Assembly (NCBI GenBank): GCA_020854255.1
Contig: JADZFV010000568.1
Span: forward strand, 1-33,971
Length of the DNA: 33,971 bases
Direction: 5' to 3'
DNA from: Candidatus Melainabacteria bacterium
GTDB lineage: Bacteria > Cyanobacteriota > Vampirovibrionia > Obscuribacterales > Obscuribacteraceae
The notes under the pieces were generated by a model that was given only the letters and a program-made list of their open reading frames with translations, had not been told where the DNA came from and searched no databases. The position numbers and the translations under genes are program-made. Below, piece by piece: positions 17,116-24,409 of the stretch (position 1 is its first letter; every line of letters begins with the position of its first letter).

Positions 17116-17538
17116 TCAATACTGCTTGACGGTAGACTGCGAAGTGCGTACGGAGGCGACTTTGCTGGCCTGAGACTTCTTGAGATTTTGAATCTGAGCC
17201 ACAGCCGACATGCAGAAAGTGCGCATTCTCTGGTCGGGACTTAGTTTGAGGCAGGCATTGTAATGGGCGATAGAACGGTCATATTCACCCAAATGGAAAA
17301 GTGTGTTGGCGAGCTGATAATGGGCGGCAATGCTCTCCGGATCGTCCTGCACGGCCTTGGTAAAGAAAGCCTTGGCCAGAGGAAATTTGCCTTGCTTGTA
17401 GTGGCTGCAACCGACCGTGAAAGCATCGGAGGCAAAACTCGGCAGACAGGCGGTGATGAAGATGCCCAGGGCTGCCAGAAGCGGCATGGCGGCACGGTTT
17501 GGAACTATTGAAAAGATACTGAGAATGAAATTCAACAT
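17116..17538 (-). CDS. Small exported TPR protein
   Basis: About 140 residues: a signal peptide or N-terminal anchor (PLLAALGIFITACLPSFA) followed by two TPR units, YKQGKFPLAKAFFTKAVQDDPES and YQLANTLFHLGEYDRSIAHYNACLKLSPD, and a Ser/Lys-rich tail. TPR proteins are protein-interaction scaffolds; nothing here tells the partner. An AGGA 10 nt before the ATG at 17538 favours that start over the GTG at 17547, which would sit only one base from the AGGA. It is a single gene between the efflux operon promoter and another secreted protein. Its TPR units resemble in kind those of the two kinases, but a specific link is speculative. Confidence 0.72.
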   Translation of the reverse strand: MLNFILSIFSIVPNRAAMPLLAALGIFITACLPSFASDAFTVGCSHYKQGKFPLAKAFFTKAVQDDPESIAAHYQLANTLFHLGEYDRSIAHYNACLKLSPDQRMRTFCMSAVAQIQNLKKSQASKVASVRTSQSTVKQY

Positions 17539-17639
17539 TTTCTGCACATCCTGAAGTTCGCCGGCTGCCCATCATGCTCGGCTCGGGAGGGATAGCTTGC
17601 TGAGGGAGGCCTCTTGTGTGCTAGAAGATATATCTCCAG

Positions 17640-17668
17640 GCACGCGCGTGCAATGGTGATTCCACCAT
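17640..17668. repeat. Two adjacent palindromes in the spacer
   Basis: GCACGCGCGTGC (17640-17651, a perfect 12-bp palindrome) is followed by ATGGTG-ATTC-CACCAT (17653-17668, 6-bp arms). They lie between the 3' end of the 17708 gene and the start of the TPR gene. There is no T-run, so they are not clear terminators; they may bind a regulator of the TPR gene. Confidence 0.4.
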
Positions 17669-17707
17669 GATGTTATAGGGCAAAAATGGCAAGAACATGA
17701 CTGTTTT

Positions 17708-18289
17708 TTAGTAATCAACCTTCTGCAGAAGATCGAACCTCAAAACAGTTTCAGTTTTCTCGAGCGTGTCATTGTCGTGATTGTTGGTATAAACCCGCAG
17801 CGCAACTTTCTTGGCGTTCGGATTCTTGATCTCGACATAGTGAACGATTTCGCCCAAGCCCTTGCCGATTTTTGCAAAGTTGCGCAATGGATAAAACACA
17901 GACGTCCCGATCAGAAGAGTTTCCCCTTTTGTGCCTTCCTCGCGGAACTCCATCGACCTATTACTTTTTTTCTGAATTGAGAATTCTTTCGTCAGGCTCT
18001 GATCAACGGACAAGCGAAAGCAAAGCAGGTTGTAATGCCCGGCTGAAGCGGGTCTCTCCAACCAGCTTTCTTTGAATGCAACTTCGTGACCATTCCAGTC
18101 AAAGACTTCCGGCAGCGGAAAGACCCTTTTAATCAGCAATTCACGCTTATTCGATTCTTCGGACGAATGCGAAGGAATTTCACCCTCGGCAAAACAAGGA
18201 AGGGCAGTCATTGCAAGCGAAATTGCAAGCGGCAACAACCAACCTGAACGTTTCAGTTTCAATGTTTGAAAAGATCCATCACTAGACAA
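17708..18289 (-). CDS. Exported protein of unknown function downstream of the toxin gene
   Basis: 193 residues with an N-terminal signal peptide (GWLLPLAISLAMTALPCFA, cleavage near residue 35) and a mature domain of about 155 residues predicted to be beta-rich (FDWNGHEVAFKESW, RPASAGHYNLLCFRLSVDQSL). I do not recognise a family. The start is TTG at 18289 with GGAG 8 nt upstream, giving a 31-bp overlap with the end of the toxin gene. A second TTG at 18262, whose TTGA overlaps the toxin stop, would also leave a complete signal peptide. The overlap implies co-transcription with the toxin-antitoxin pair, unusual for an exported protein. Confidence 0.62.
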   Translation of the reverse strand: MSSDGSFQTLKLKRSGWLLPLAISLAMTALPCFAEGEIPSHSSEESNKRELLIKRVFPLPEVFDWNGHEVAFKESWLERPASAGHYNLLCFRLSVDQSLTKEFSIQKKSNRSMEFREEGTKGETLLIGTSVFYPLRNFAKIGKGLGEIVHYVEIKNPNAKKVALRVYTNNHDNDTLEKTETVLRFDLLQKVDY

Positions 18290-18672
18290 AGTCGTTGCTC
18301 CAAGCTCGTGACGTGTTTCTTTTCAATGCTTCCTACAAGTCGCCGGCAACGAATAATGGAAATGGCTCTAACTTGCTCTGACATGAAATACGTCGTATGA
18401 GCCAAACCATTCGCATTTGAAGCCGGAACTTCCTCATGCGTCACTATGGTTTCACCTTTGCTATTCACAGTGTGCGTCGAAGTTCCGGGAACGATTATCA
18501 AACGCCCGATCTTGTCTGCAAAGTTGTTGAATTCCTGCCTGGAAACAATGACGGCGGGATGCTCCAGGCCAAGCTCTGATCCTACGGGATTGCCAAAATC
18601 GACCATCCAAATATCGCCTCGTCTATACGGAGAATGATTAGCAACAGGTTTAGATGACGCTCTTGAGGACAC
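18259..18672 (-). CDS. MazF/PemK family endoribonuclease toxin
   Basis: 137 residues. The PemK/MazF signature is clear: RRGDIWMVDFGNPVGSELGLEHPAVIVS, then NNFADKIGRLIIVPGTS, ending with the conserved helix KKHVTSLEQRLCLVMDLFKH. Members are ribosome-independent mRNA interferases that slow growth by cutting RNA at short motifs, and are neutralised by the cognate antitoxin. The start is GTG at 18672, immediately after the antitoxin stop (TAG-GTG), so translation is coupled. About 16 extra residues precede the usual N-terminus; in-frame later starts are unlikely because they would cut RGDIW. Confidence 0.9.
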   Translation of the reverse strand: MSSRASSKPVANHSPYRRGDIWMVDFGNPVGSELGLEHPAVIVSRQEFNNFADKIGRLIIVPGTSTHTVNSKGETIVTHEEVPASNANGLAHTTYFMSEQVRAISIIRCRRLVGSIEKKHVTSLEQRLCLVMDLFKH

Positions 18673-18930
18673 CTATTTAAGACCATCCTTGGAAGCACCG
18701 TCGAAAATCGCGGTAAGTCTTTGGTACTCTGCCAAAGACGCTTTGTCAGCAATCATGTCTGAAAGGTCAGATTCGAGCTGGCGAACTTGCATATCCAAGG
18801 CAAGAAGATCGACTGCCTTTTCGAGCAAATCCGGATGACTTAAGTCCGTTCGGGACTTGATCTCGTCCAATTTGACCTTGGTTGCCGCGTTCACGCGCAC
18901 CGTAGGCTGTTTGATCTCAGGTTTAGCCAT
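18673..18930 (-). CDS. Ribbon-helix-helix antitoxin of the MazF/PemK pair
   Basis: 85 residues. The N-terminal part (PTVRVNAATKVKLDEIKS, then a helix SHPDLLEKAVDLLA) fits a ribbon-helix-helix DNA-binding fold, and the acidic helical C-terminus (QLESDLSDMIADKASLAEYQRL) is the expected toxin-binding segment. The ATG at 18930 is chosen because AGAGGTG lies about 6 nt upstream. The longer TTG start at 18951 would overlap the -10 box. The stop abuts the toxin GTG. It should bind the palindrome at 18955-18974 and repress its own operon, with the toxin as co-repressor. Confidence 0.85.
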   Translation of the reverse strand: MAKPEIKQPTVRVNAATKVKLDEIKSRTDLSHPDLLEKAVDLLALDMQVRQLESDLSDMIADKASLAEYQRLTAIFDGASKDGLK

Positions 18931-18950
18931 TGCGAACACCTCTGTGATCA

Positions 18951-18979
18951 ATTATGTAGTCATTTTTGACTACAGTCAA
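18951..18979 (-). promoter_or_regulatory. Promoter of the toxin-antitoxin operon
   Basis: On the - strand: TTGACT (-35, 18974-18979; 5 of 6 consensus), a spacer of exactly 17 bp, and CATAAT (-10, 18951-18956; 5 of 6). The expected start is near 18944, giving a leader of about 14 nt before the antitoxin ATG, enough for the AGAGGTG ribosome site. Confidence 0.82.
18955..18974. promoter_or_regulatory. Operator palindrome of the toxin-antitoxin operon
   Basis: TGTAGTCA-TTTT-TGACTACA, a perfect 8-bp inverted repeat with a 4-bp spacer that spans from the -10 to the -35 hexamer. A bound antitoxin dimer or tetramer would block RNA polymerase directly, the classic autoregulation of such operons. Confidence 0.8.
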
Positions 18980-19006
18980 GATCGATAGGTTCCCGCATTC
19001 ACGAAT

Positions 19007-20344
19007 TTAGTGTATATGGATGTGGTTTTTCTCTCTGTACTCGACCATCTTGTCCCACGCCAGGACTTCCGGTTTTTCCTTGATCAGCTGATTCCACGTA
19101 ATGTGCGGCCTTCCAGTATCGATCTCTACCATCCCAATACAGTCGTCGACCGGACAGACTGACGAGCAAAGCGCACAGCCGACGCAGTCTTCTTCACGAA
19201 CAATTGGCCAGAGTCTTTCGGCAACTTCGTTGGTCAGTTTCATATCTTTCAAGTCAATGCACTGGTGAGCAGTGTCGTTGCAGGCGATGAAACACAAATT
19301 GCACTGGATGCATTTTGAGTGATCGATGCGAGCAACTGATTGGAAGCCCAGATCGAAGTCGCCGAAGCTGCTGATGCGGGGCAAAGATTTGCCGATGAAA
19401 TCAGTGCACTGCTTGAAGCCGCGCTCGTCCATCCAGTTGGACAGACCATCGATGAGATCTTCAACGATGCGGAAGCCGAAATGCATTACAGCTGTGCAAA
19501 CCTGCACACTGGTGGAACCCAGTAGCATAAATTCAACAGCATCCTGCCAGGTTTCGATGCCGCCCATGCCAGAGATAGGAATACCTGATTTCCGAACTTC
19601 TTGATCAGATGCAACTGACGACAAAAGATGCAGCGCAATCGGTTTTACTGCCGGTCCGGCGTATCCACCGTGACCACCTTTGCCGCCGACATTCGGTTTG
19701 ATCTCGAAGGTATCGAGGTCGACGCCCATGATGCTGTTGATGGTGTTGATGAGCGAGATTGCAGAAGCTTTTGCTTTGACTGCGGCGCGGGCAGGATGAA
19801 CGATGTCGGTTACGTTGGGAGTCAGTTTTACAATAACCGGCTTGGTGGCCACTTCCATTACCCATTCAGTGACCATGCAAGTGTATTCAGGCACTTGACC
19901 CATGGCCGATCCCATGCCGCGCTCCGACATACCGTGCGGGCAGCCGAAATTGAGTTCGAAGCCGTCCACTCCTGTTTGTTCAATTCGTTTGATAATCTCC
20001 TGCCAGGCTTCTTTCTGCGACTCCACCATGACGGAGGCAATGACGGCATGGTTGGGGAAATTCCTTTTGGTCTCGGCCATCTCTTTCAAGTTGACTTCCA
20101 GTGGACGATCGGAAATCAATTCGACGTTGTTCAAGCCGATGATCTTTCGACCTTTGTAGTCGATGGTTCCATAACGATTGCAGACATTCATAACCGGCGC
20201 GCCGACAGTCTTCCAGACCGCTCCGCCCCAACCGGCTTCAAATGCTTTTTGAACCTGATAACCGGAATTGGAAGGCGGCGCCGATGCCAACCAAAATGGA
20301 TTTGGTGACTTGATGCCGTTGAAATTGATCGATAGATCAGCCAT
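19007..20344 (-). CDS. preA: NAD-dependent dihydropyrimidine dehydrogenase, subunit PreA
   Basis: 445 residues: the FMN/dihydroorotate-dehydrogenase-like barrel that reduces uracil and thymine to their dihydro forms, fused to a C-terminal ferredoxin domain. The barrel holds NPFWLASAPPSNSGYQV, NFGCPHGMSERGMGSAMGQ, KLTPNVTD and GMGGIETWQDAVEFMLLGSTSVQVCTAVM. Two 4Fe-4S motifs follow: CIQCNLCFIAC and CVGCALCSSVCPVDDC. In the flexible loop, Met sits where mammalian DPD has its catalytic Cys671. The ATG at 20344 is chosen because AAGGAG lies 7 nt upstream; the TTG at 20350 would be only one base from it. It lies downstream of preT and is the last gene of the cluster. Confidence 0.93.
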   Translation of the reverse strand: MADLSINFNGIKSPNPFWLASAPPSNSGYQVQKAFEAGWGGAVWKTVGAPVMNVCNRYGTIDYKGRKIIGLNNVELISDRPLEVNLKEMAETKRNFPNHAVIASVMVESQKEAWQEIIKRIEQTGVDGFELNFGCPHGMSERGMGSAMGQVPEYTCMVTEWVMEVATKPVIVKLTPNVTDIVHPARAAVKAKASAISLINTINSIMGVDLDTFEIKPNVGGKGGHGGYAGPAVKPIALHLLSSVASDQEVRKSGIPISGMGGIETWQDAVEFMLLGSTSVQVCTAVMHFGFRIVEDLIDGLSNWMDERGFKQCTDFIGKSLPRISSFGDFDLGFQSVARIDHSKCIQCNLCFIACNDTAHQCIDLKDMKLTNEVAERLWPIVREEDCVGCALCSSVCPVDDCIGMVEIDTGRPHITWNQLIKEKPEVLAWDKMVEYREKNHIHIH

Positions 20345-20429
20345 TTGCAAGCTCCTTGGGGCGGTCGACGTTTCCGTCTTCTGAATCTCACGGGGTGATG
20401 CCCTGCATCTGCCGCGCTGCTGGGTGTAG

Positions 20430-21914
20430 CTACTTTGTGCCGGCGGTCACATGTACACGTTGCTTGTGGTCGTGTATGGCACATCCTTTTGCCATGGTCG
20501 GATCGATAGTCATATCGGTGGTCCGCTTCAGCGTGCCTACCGGAATCGGCTTGCCTGCCAATTGCTCGTAAATCGCACGCGCTGCAATCTTGCCGTCTTG
20601 AGTAGCCATGACGGTAGATGCTTCGCCCTTACTTCTAACGCAATCGCCGCCTGCAAAAATCTTTTCGTGGGCAGTGCGATTGGTTTTGGCGTCGACAGCG
20701 ATGTAACCTTTGACTGTCTTGATTCCATATTCTCCGAGCTTGGCGATAAAAGGTGTGTGCTTGAGCTGACCGATGGCTTTGATGACCATGTCGCAGGGCA
20801 CAACGAATTCGGAATTCGGAACCGGTACAGCTACGCGCCTGCCGGATTCATCCGGCTCGGCAAGATCCATGCGCACGCACTTCAGTCCATCGACTTTGCC
20901 GTCTCTTCCAAGTACTTCTACTGGCTGAGTGAGAAAACTGAAGCTTACCCCTTCGCCGAGAGCGAATTGATATTCGAAGTGATAAGCAGGCATTTCCGCT
21001 TCGGAGCGGCGGTAGATCATGGTTACGCGCTCGGAGCCCAAACGTCTGGCGATGGTCGCGCAATCGATAGCCGTGTTGCCGGCGCCGATTACACAAATGC
21101 GATTGCCATATTTGATATCGGTAAGTGGCTTGACTTTGGTCTCTTCGATGAATTCCAGTCCATCGACGACGCCTTCGAGATCTTCGCCGGCAATGTCCAT
21201 GTTGGGAACGCTGCCCAGACCGATGCTGATGAACACAGCATCGTTGTCTTTCAGCAGTTGATCGAACTGGATGTCTTCGCCGATTGTCACTCCCGTCTTC
21301 ATCGTCACGCCGAGGTCTTCAATCTTCTTCGCTTCGGCGCGAGCAACTTCAACGGGCTCGCGGAATACGACAATGCCGTATGTGCTCAAACCGCCCGGCC
21401 ACATTTTTCTTTCGTAGCAGGTAACGTCGAAGCCCATCTTTGCCAGCTCTCCGGCGCAAGTAAGACCCGCCGGTCCGGCACCTACGACGGCGACCTTTTT
21501 GCCGAGAGATTTGCCTTTGTTGAAGAATTTGATCTTCTTCTCGTCGGCATAATCCATTGCATATCGCTGCAGACGTCCGATCATGATCGGTTTTTCGTCA
21601 TGTTCTAAAACACATGCCCCTTCGCACAATTCCTGCACCGGGCACACTCTGGCGCAGGATGCGCCCATCAAGTTGGCTTCCATGATAGTGCGGGCTGAGC
21701 CGGTAACGTTGCCGGTAGAAATCTTGCGGATGAAAGTGGGAATATCGATGTGGGTCGGGCATGCCACCATGCATGGTGCATCGTAGCAATAGAGACAGCG
21801 GTTTGCTTCCAAGACCGCTTCTCTTTCGGTCAAAGGCGGGAAGACTTCTTGGAAGCGCTCTTCCAGACTCATTTCCCATGCCTTGTATTTGACTGGTTTG
21901 TAATGTTCGGCCAT
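20430..21914 (-). CDS. preT: NAD-dependent dihydropyrimidine dehydrogenase, subunit PreT
   Basis: 494 residues, related to the glutamate synthase small subunit; it passes electrons from NADH through FAD and Fe-S clusters to PreA. An N-terminal Cys-rich domain (CLYCYDAPCMVACP at about 40-55; CARVCPVQELCEGAC at about 94-108) carries two clusters. The FAD-binding motif is VAVVGAGPAGLTCAGELAKMG, and the second nucleotide-binding motif is ICVIGAGNTAIDCATIARRLG. A closing FAD motif near IFAGGDCVRSKGEASTVMATQDGKIAA completes the enzyme. The ATG at 21914 has AGAGAG upstream. It sits next to preA (85-bp gap) and after beta-ureidopropionase (199-bp gap with palindromes), which supports the dihydropyrimidine rather than glutamate synthase assignment. 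Confidence 0.92.
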   Translation of the reverse strand: MAEHYKPVKYKAWEMSLEERFQEVFPPLTEREAVLEANRCLYCYDAPCMVACPTHIDIPTFIRKISTGNVTGSARTIMEANLMGASCARVCPVQELCEGACVLEHDEKPIMIGRLQRYAMDYADEKKIKFFNKGKSLGKKVAVVGAGPAGLTCAGELAKMGFDVTCYERKMWPGGLSTYGIVVFREPVEVARAEAKKIEDLGVTMKTGVTIGEDIQFDQLLKDNDAVFISIGLGSVPNMDIAGEDLEGVVDGLEFIEETKVKPLTDIKYGNRICVIGAGNTAIDCATIARRLGSERVTMIYRRSEAEMPAYHFEYQFALGEGVSFSFLTQPVEVLGRDGKVDGLKCVRMDLAEPDESGRRVAVPVPNSEFVVPCDMVIKAIGQLKHTPFIAKLGEYGIKTVKGYIAVDAKTNRTAHEKIFAGGDCVRSKGEASTVMATQDGKIAARAIYEQLAGKPIPVGTLKRTTDMTIDPTMAKGCAIHDHKQRVHVTAGTK

Positions 21915-21952
21915 TGCTTGCTCTCTTTTGCAGTGACTTTACTTTGTGTATC

Positions 21953-21972
21953 GGGCGGCATTTATGCCGCCC
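21953..21972. repeat. Extragenic palindrome (GC-rich, unit 1)
   Basis: GGGCGGCAT-TT-ATGCCGCCC, a perfect 9-bp inverted repeat followed by CCTG, in the gap between beta-ureidopropionase and preT. It belongs to the GGGGCG...CGCCCC family of intergenic palindromes. Confidence 0.75.
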
Positions 21973-21991
21973 CTGCTGTTTCGATTTTGGA

Positions 21992-22011
21992 GGGCGCATT
22001 GCAATGCGCCC
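21992..22011. repeat. Extragenic palindrome (GC-rich, unit 2)
   Basis: GGGCGCATTG/CAATGCGCCC, a perfect 20-bp palindrome followed by CCTG like unit 1, 19 bp away. The same flank on both suggests insertion or copying of a mobile palindromic unit rather than chance. Confidence 0.78.
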
Positions 22012-22082
22012 CTGCGATTCAGAATTCTCTGGTAGCGCCGGCGGGTCCTTTCAAGACAGGGCCGCAAGCGTCTCCTCGGGCA

Positions 22083-22109
22083 CCGGCCGACGCACGGCAT
22101 CGCCCCTAC
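22083..22109. repeat. GC-rich intergenic repeat half-copy
   Basis: A 27-bp stretch ending in CATCGCCCCTAC, next to the 3' end of beta-ureidopropionase. By eye it matches 24898-24924 at 20 of 27 positions in the same orientation. Confidence 0.55.
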
Positions 22110-22113
22110 CGCT

Positions 22114-23001
22114 TTAAAGTTTGACCAGAGGCTCATATGTTTCCGGTCTGCGATCGCGGTAGAACTGCCAGGTGTTGCGCACTTCTTTGATTTCGTCCAT
22201 GTTCAAATCGGCAACAAGAAGTTCTTCTTTATCGCGGGAAGCTTGAGCGACAATCTGGCCGCGTGGGTTGCAGAAATAGCTCGAGCCGTAAAACTCACCG
22301 ATATTCCATGGCTCTTCGGTGCCGACACGATTGATCGCGCCGACAAAGTAGCCGTTGGCTGCAGCGTGTGCAGGTTGCTCCAGCTTCCACAGATACTCGG
22401 AAAGTCCGGCAACTGTTGCCGACGGGTTGAATACGATCTCCGCTCCAGCCAGTCCCAGCGCTCTGGCGCCTTCCGGGAAGTGGCGGTCGTAGCAAATGTA
22501 CACGCCTATCGTGCCGTATTGAGTTTGAAATACTGGATAACCGAGATTGCCCGGACGGAAATAGAACTTCTCCCAGAAGCCCGGATTGACTTGCGGTATG
22601 TGCGTCTTGCGGTACTTGCCGAGATACTTTCCGTCCGCGTCAATGACGGCGGCGGTATTGTAGTAGACACCGGTCTGTTCCTTTTCGTAAACCGGAACGA
22701 CCATCACCATCGAATATTCTTTCGCCAGTGTTTGCAATTTCTTGACCGTCGGTCCGTTGGGAACTTCTTCCGCCAGGTCGTACCAGCAGGGTTGCTGCTC
22801 TGCACAGAAATAGGGGCCGTTGAACAATTCCTGGAAGCAGAGAATCTTGACGCCTTTTTCATGTGCGTCCTTGGTCAGCTTCAGGGTCTTCTCCAACATG
22901 GCATCTTTGATTTTTTCAATCGTCTTTTGGTCGGTGCCCCCTTGAGGCGCGACGATTGCGTTTTTTGTTTGAATCAGACCGCAACGTACAGTATTGGACA
23001 T
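22114..23001 (-). CDS. Beta-ureidopropionase (N-carbamoyl-beta-alanine amidohydrolase), nitrilase family
   Basis: 295 residues. It hydrolyses N-carbamoyl-beta-alanine (or the beta-aminoisobutyrate analogue) to the beta-amino acid, CO2 and ammonia, the third step of reductive pyrimidine breakdown. The nitrilase-superfamily catalytic triad is visible: Glu58 in FQELFNGPYF, Lys132 in KYRKTHIPQ and Cys170 in ICYDRHFPEGAR. GFWEKFYFRPG and FNPSATVAGLSEYLW also match the beta-ureidopropionase/N-carbamoylputrescine amidase subgroup. N-carbamoylputrescine amidase is the main alternative, but the neighbouring preTA genes favour pyrimidine catabolism. The ATG at 23001 has AGAGGA 6 nt upstream. Confidence 0.9.
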   Translation of the reverse strand: MSNTVRCGLIQTKNAIVAPQGGTDQKTIEKIKDAMLEKTLKLTKDAHEKGVKILCFQELFNGPYFCAEQQPCWYDLAEEVPNGPTVKKLQTLAKEYSMVMVVPVYEKEQTGVYYNTAAVIDADGKYLGKYRKTHIPQVNPGFWEKFYFRPGNLGYPVFQTQYGTIGVYICYDRHFPEGARALGLAGAEIVFNPSATVAGLSEYLWKLEQPAHAAANGYFVGAINRVGTEEPWNIGEFYGSSYFCNPRGQIVAQASRDKEELLVADLNMDEIKEVRNTWQFYRDRRPETYEPLVKL

Positions 23002-23098
23002 GTTCTTTCCTCTAGATTTTTGATTCTAATTTTTGATTTCAGGTTATGTTTTGAACCGGGCAAATTACGCTCTGGTCTGGCGACGCATGCGGTCGCTC
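23002..23098. repeat. Short spacer with direct repeat and palindromic unit
   Basis: The gap between aminotransferase and beta-ureidopropionase. ATTTTTGATT occurs twice with a 13-bp period (23016-23025, 23029-23038). Near 23078-23098 is an imperfect palindrome, GCGAC-GCATGCG-GTCGC, followed by TCCTAC, resembling a degenerate member of the palindromic repeat family seen at 21953-22011. Confidence 0.45.
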
Positions 23099-24409
23099 CT
23101 ACTTGGTTACGGCTACTTTGCCCACTTTTTCCATGGCCGCGCGCATGGTTTTGAGGGTCGTGTCGATGTCGCCCTTGTTTATGATCATTGGTGGCTTCAG
23201 CCGAATGACGTTGCCCCAGAGTCCGCCTTTTCCCAGAATGACGCCGTCATCTTTTGCTGATTCGACGATCTTTTGTGTTTCATTCGCCATCGGTGTCTTG
23301 TTTTCGTCGGCAAGTTCGATGCCTACCATCAAACCTTTGCCGCGGATGTCCGCCATATACGGGAAGGACTTCTTCAGGTCGTTCAATCCTTCAAACAGAT
23401 AGTCGCCCATCGCTCTGGCGTTTTCCATAATCTTCTCTTCTTTGATCACGTCGATTACTGCTGACGCGGTAGCCGCCGAGACGGGGTTGCCGCCGAATGT
23501 GTTGATTTGCGGTCTTTGATTGGCGTCGGCGATTTCAGGCGTGGTGATGAAGGCGCCGATTGGAAAACCATTGCCCAGGCCTTTGGCCATGCTGATGAAG
23601 TCCGGCTGAACACCCCAGTTGGAGATGCCGAACATGTGCTTGCCGGTGCGTCCGAAGCCCGTTTGCACTTCGTCGGCAATAAACAAGACTCCGTAATTTT
23701 CCAGAATCTTCTTCACTTCTTTGAAGTATTCATCCGGCGGTGTGATGGCTCCGCCCACGCCTTGAATCGGCTCGGCGATCATGACTGCCGGCTTGCCTGA
23801 AGTTTGAGTTTGAATGACGCGCTCAACATCTTTTGCGCATTCTAAGTGGCAGCTCTCCGGATGTTTTTGATACGGGCAGCGATAGCAGTAAGCATTGGCG
23901 GCAAAAAAGACGCCGGCTGCCGGCTGCAGGTTAGGTCTGTAATTGTGGTTGCCGGTCAGAGCATTAGCCAGGTGAGACTCACCGTGATAGGAATGCTCCA
24001 GGGCGATGACTTCATTTCGGCCGCTCGCCAGTCTCGCCAATTTGATGGCCGCTTCATTGGCTTCCGTGCCGGAATTGGTGATGAATGATTTGGACAGATT
24101 TCCGGGCGTGATTTCGGCCAGTCTTTCCGCCAGCTCGACCATCGGCTGAGTCATGAAAGATGTCGACGTGTGCTGCAGCGTCTTCACCTGCTCGACGGTT
24201 CTTTCCACGACTTTCGGATGGCAGTGCCCGACGCTGACAGTAACGATACCGGCGAACATGTCGAGGTATTCTTTGCCCTTCTCGTCATAAAGAAACTGCT
24301 TTTCGCCGCGCACAAAATTGGGCGGATCGGCATACAGCTGCTTGACGGACGGGATTATGTACTTATCACGCTTCTTCTTGAGCTCTTCGCGGCTTAGATA
24401 GGAAGGCAC
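23099..24409 (-). CDS. Class III aminotransferase (AGXT2-like; probable beta-alanine aminotransferase)
   Basis: 436 residues, PLP-dependent. Family motifs in order: DMFAGIVTVSVGHCHPKVV, FITNSGTEANEAAIKLAR (PLP phosphate site), HSYHGES, IAEPIQGVGG, FIADEVQTGFGRTG (Asp contacting the pyridine nitrogen), and the Schiff-base Lys at about 276 in SMAKGLGNGFPIG. A Cys cluster CYRCPYQKHPESCHLEC at about 155-175 is shared by AGXT2-type enzymes. Next to beta-ureidopropionase and preTA, its likely job is to transaminate beta-alanine or beta-aminoisobutyrate to the semialdehyde. The GTG at 24409 is chosen because GGAGG lies 6 nt upstream; the TTG at 24415 touches it. It is the first gene of the - strand pyrimidine cluster. 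Confidence 0.88.
   Translation of the reverse strand: MPSYLSREELKKKRDKYIIPSVKQLYADPPNFVRGEKQFLYDEKGKEYLDMFAGIVTVSVGHCHPKVVERTVEQVKTLQHTSTSFMTQPMVELAERLAEITPGNLSKSFITNSGTEANEAAIKLARLASGRNEVIALEHSYHGESHLANALTGNHNYRPNLQPAAGVFFAANAYCYRCPYQKHPESCHLECAKDVERVIQTQTSGKPAVMIAEPIQGVGGAITPPDEYFKEVKKILENYGVLFIADEVQTGFGRTGKHMFGISNWGVQPDFISMAKGLGNGFPIGAFITTPEIADANQRPQINTFGGNPVSAATASAVIDVIKEEKIMENARAMGDYLFEGLNDLKKSFPYMADIRGKGLMVGIELADENKTPMANETQKIVESAKDDGVILGKGGLWGNVIRLKPPMIINKGDIDTTLKTMRAAMEKVGKVAVTK

Noticed and set aside
20451-21608. A 385-codon open frame on the + strand opposite preT
   Set aside because: It is fully antisense to a clear PreT with all cofactor motifs; the translation has no domain and follows from the codon bias of the real gene.
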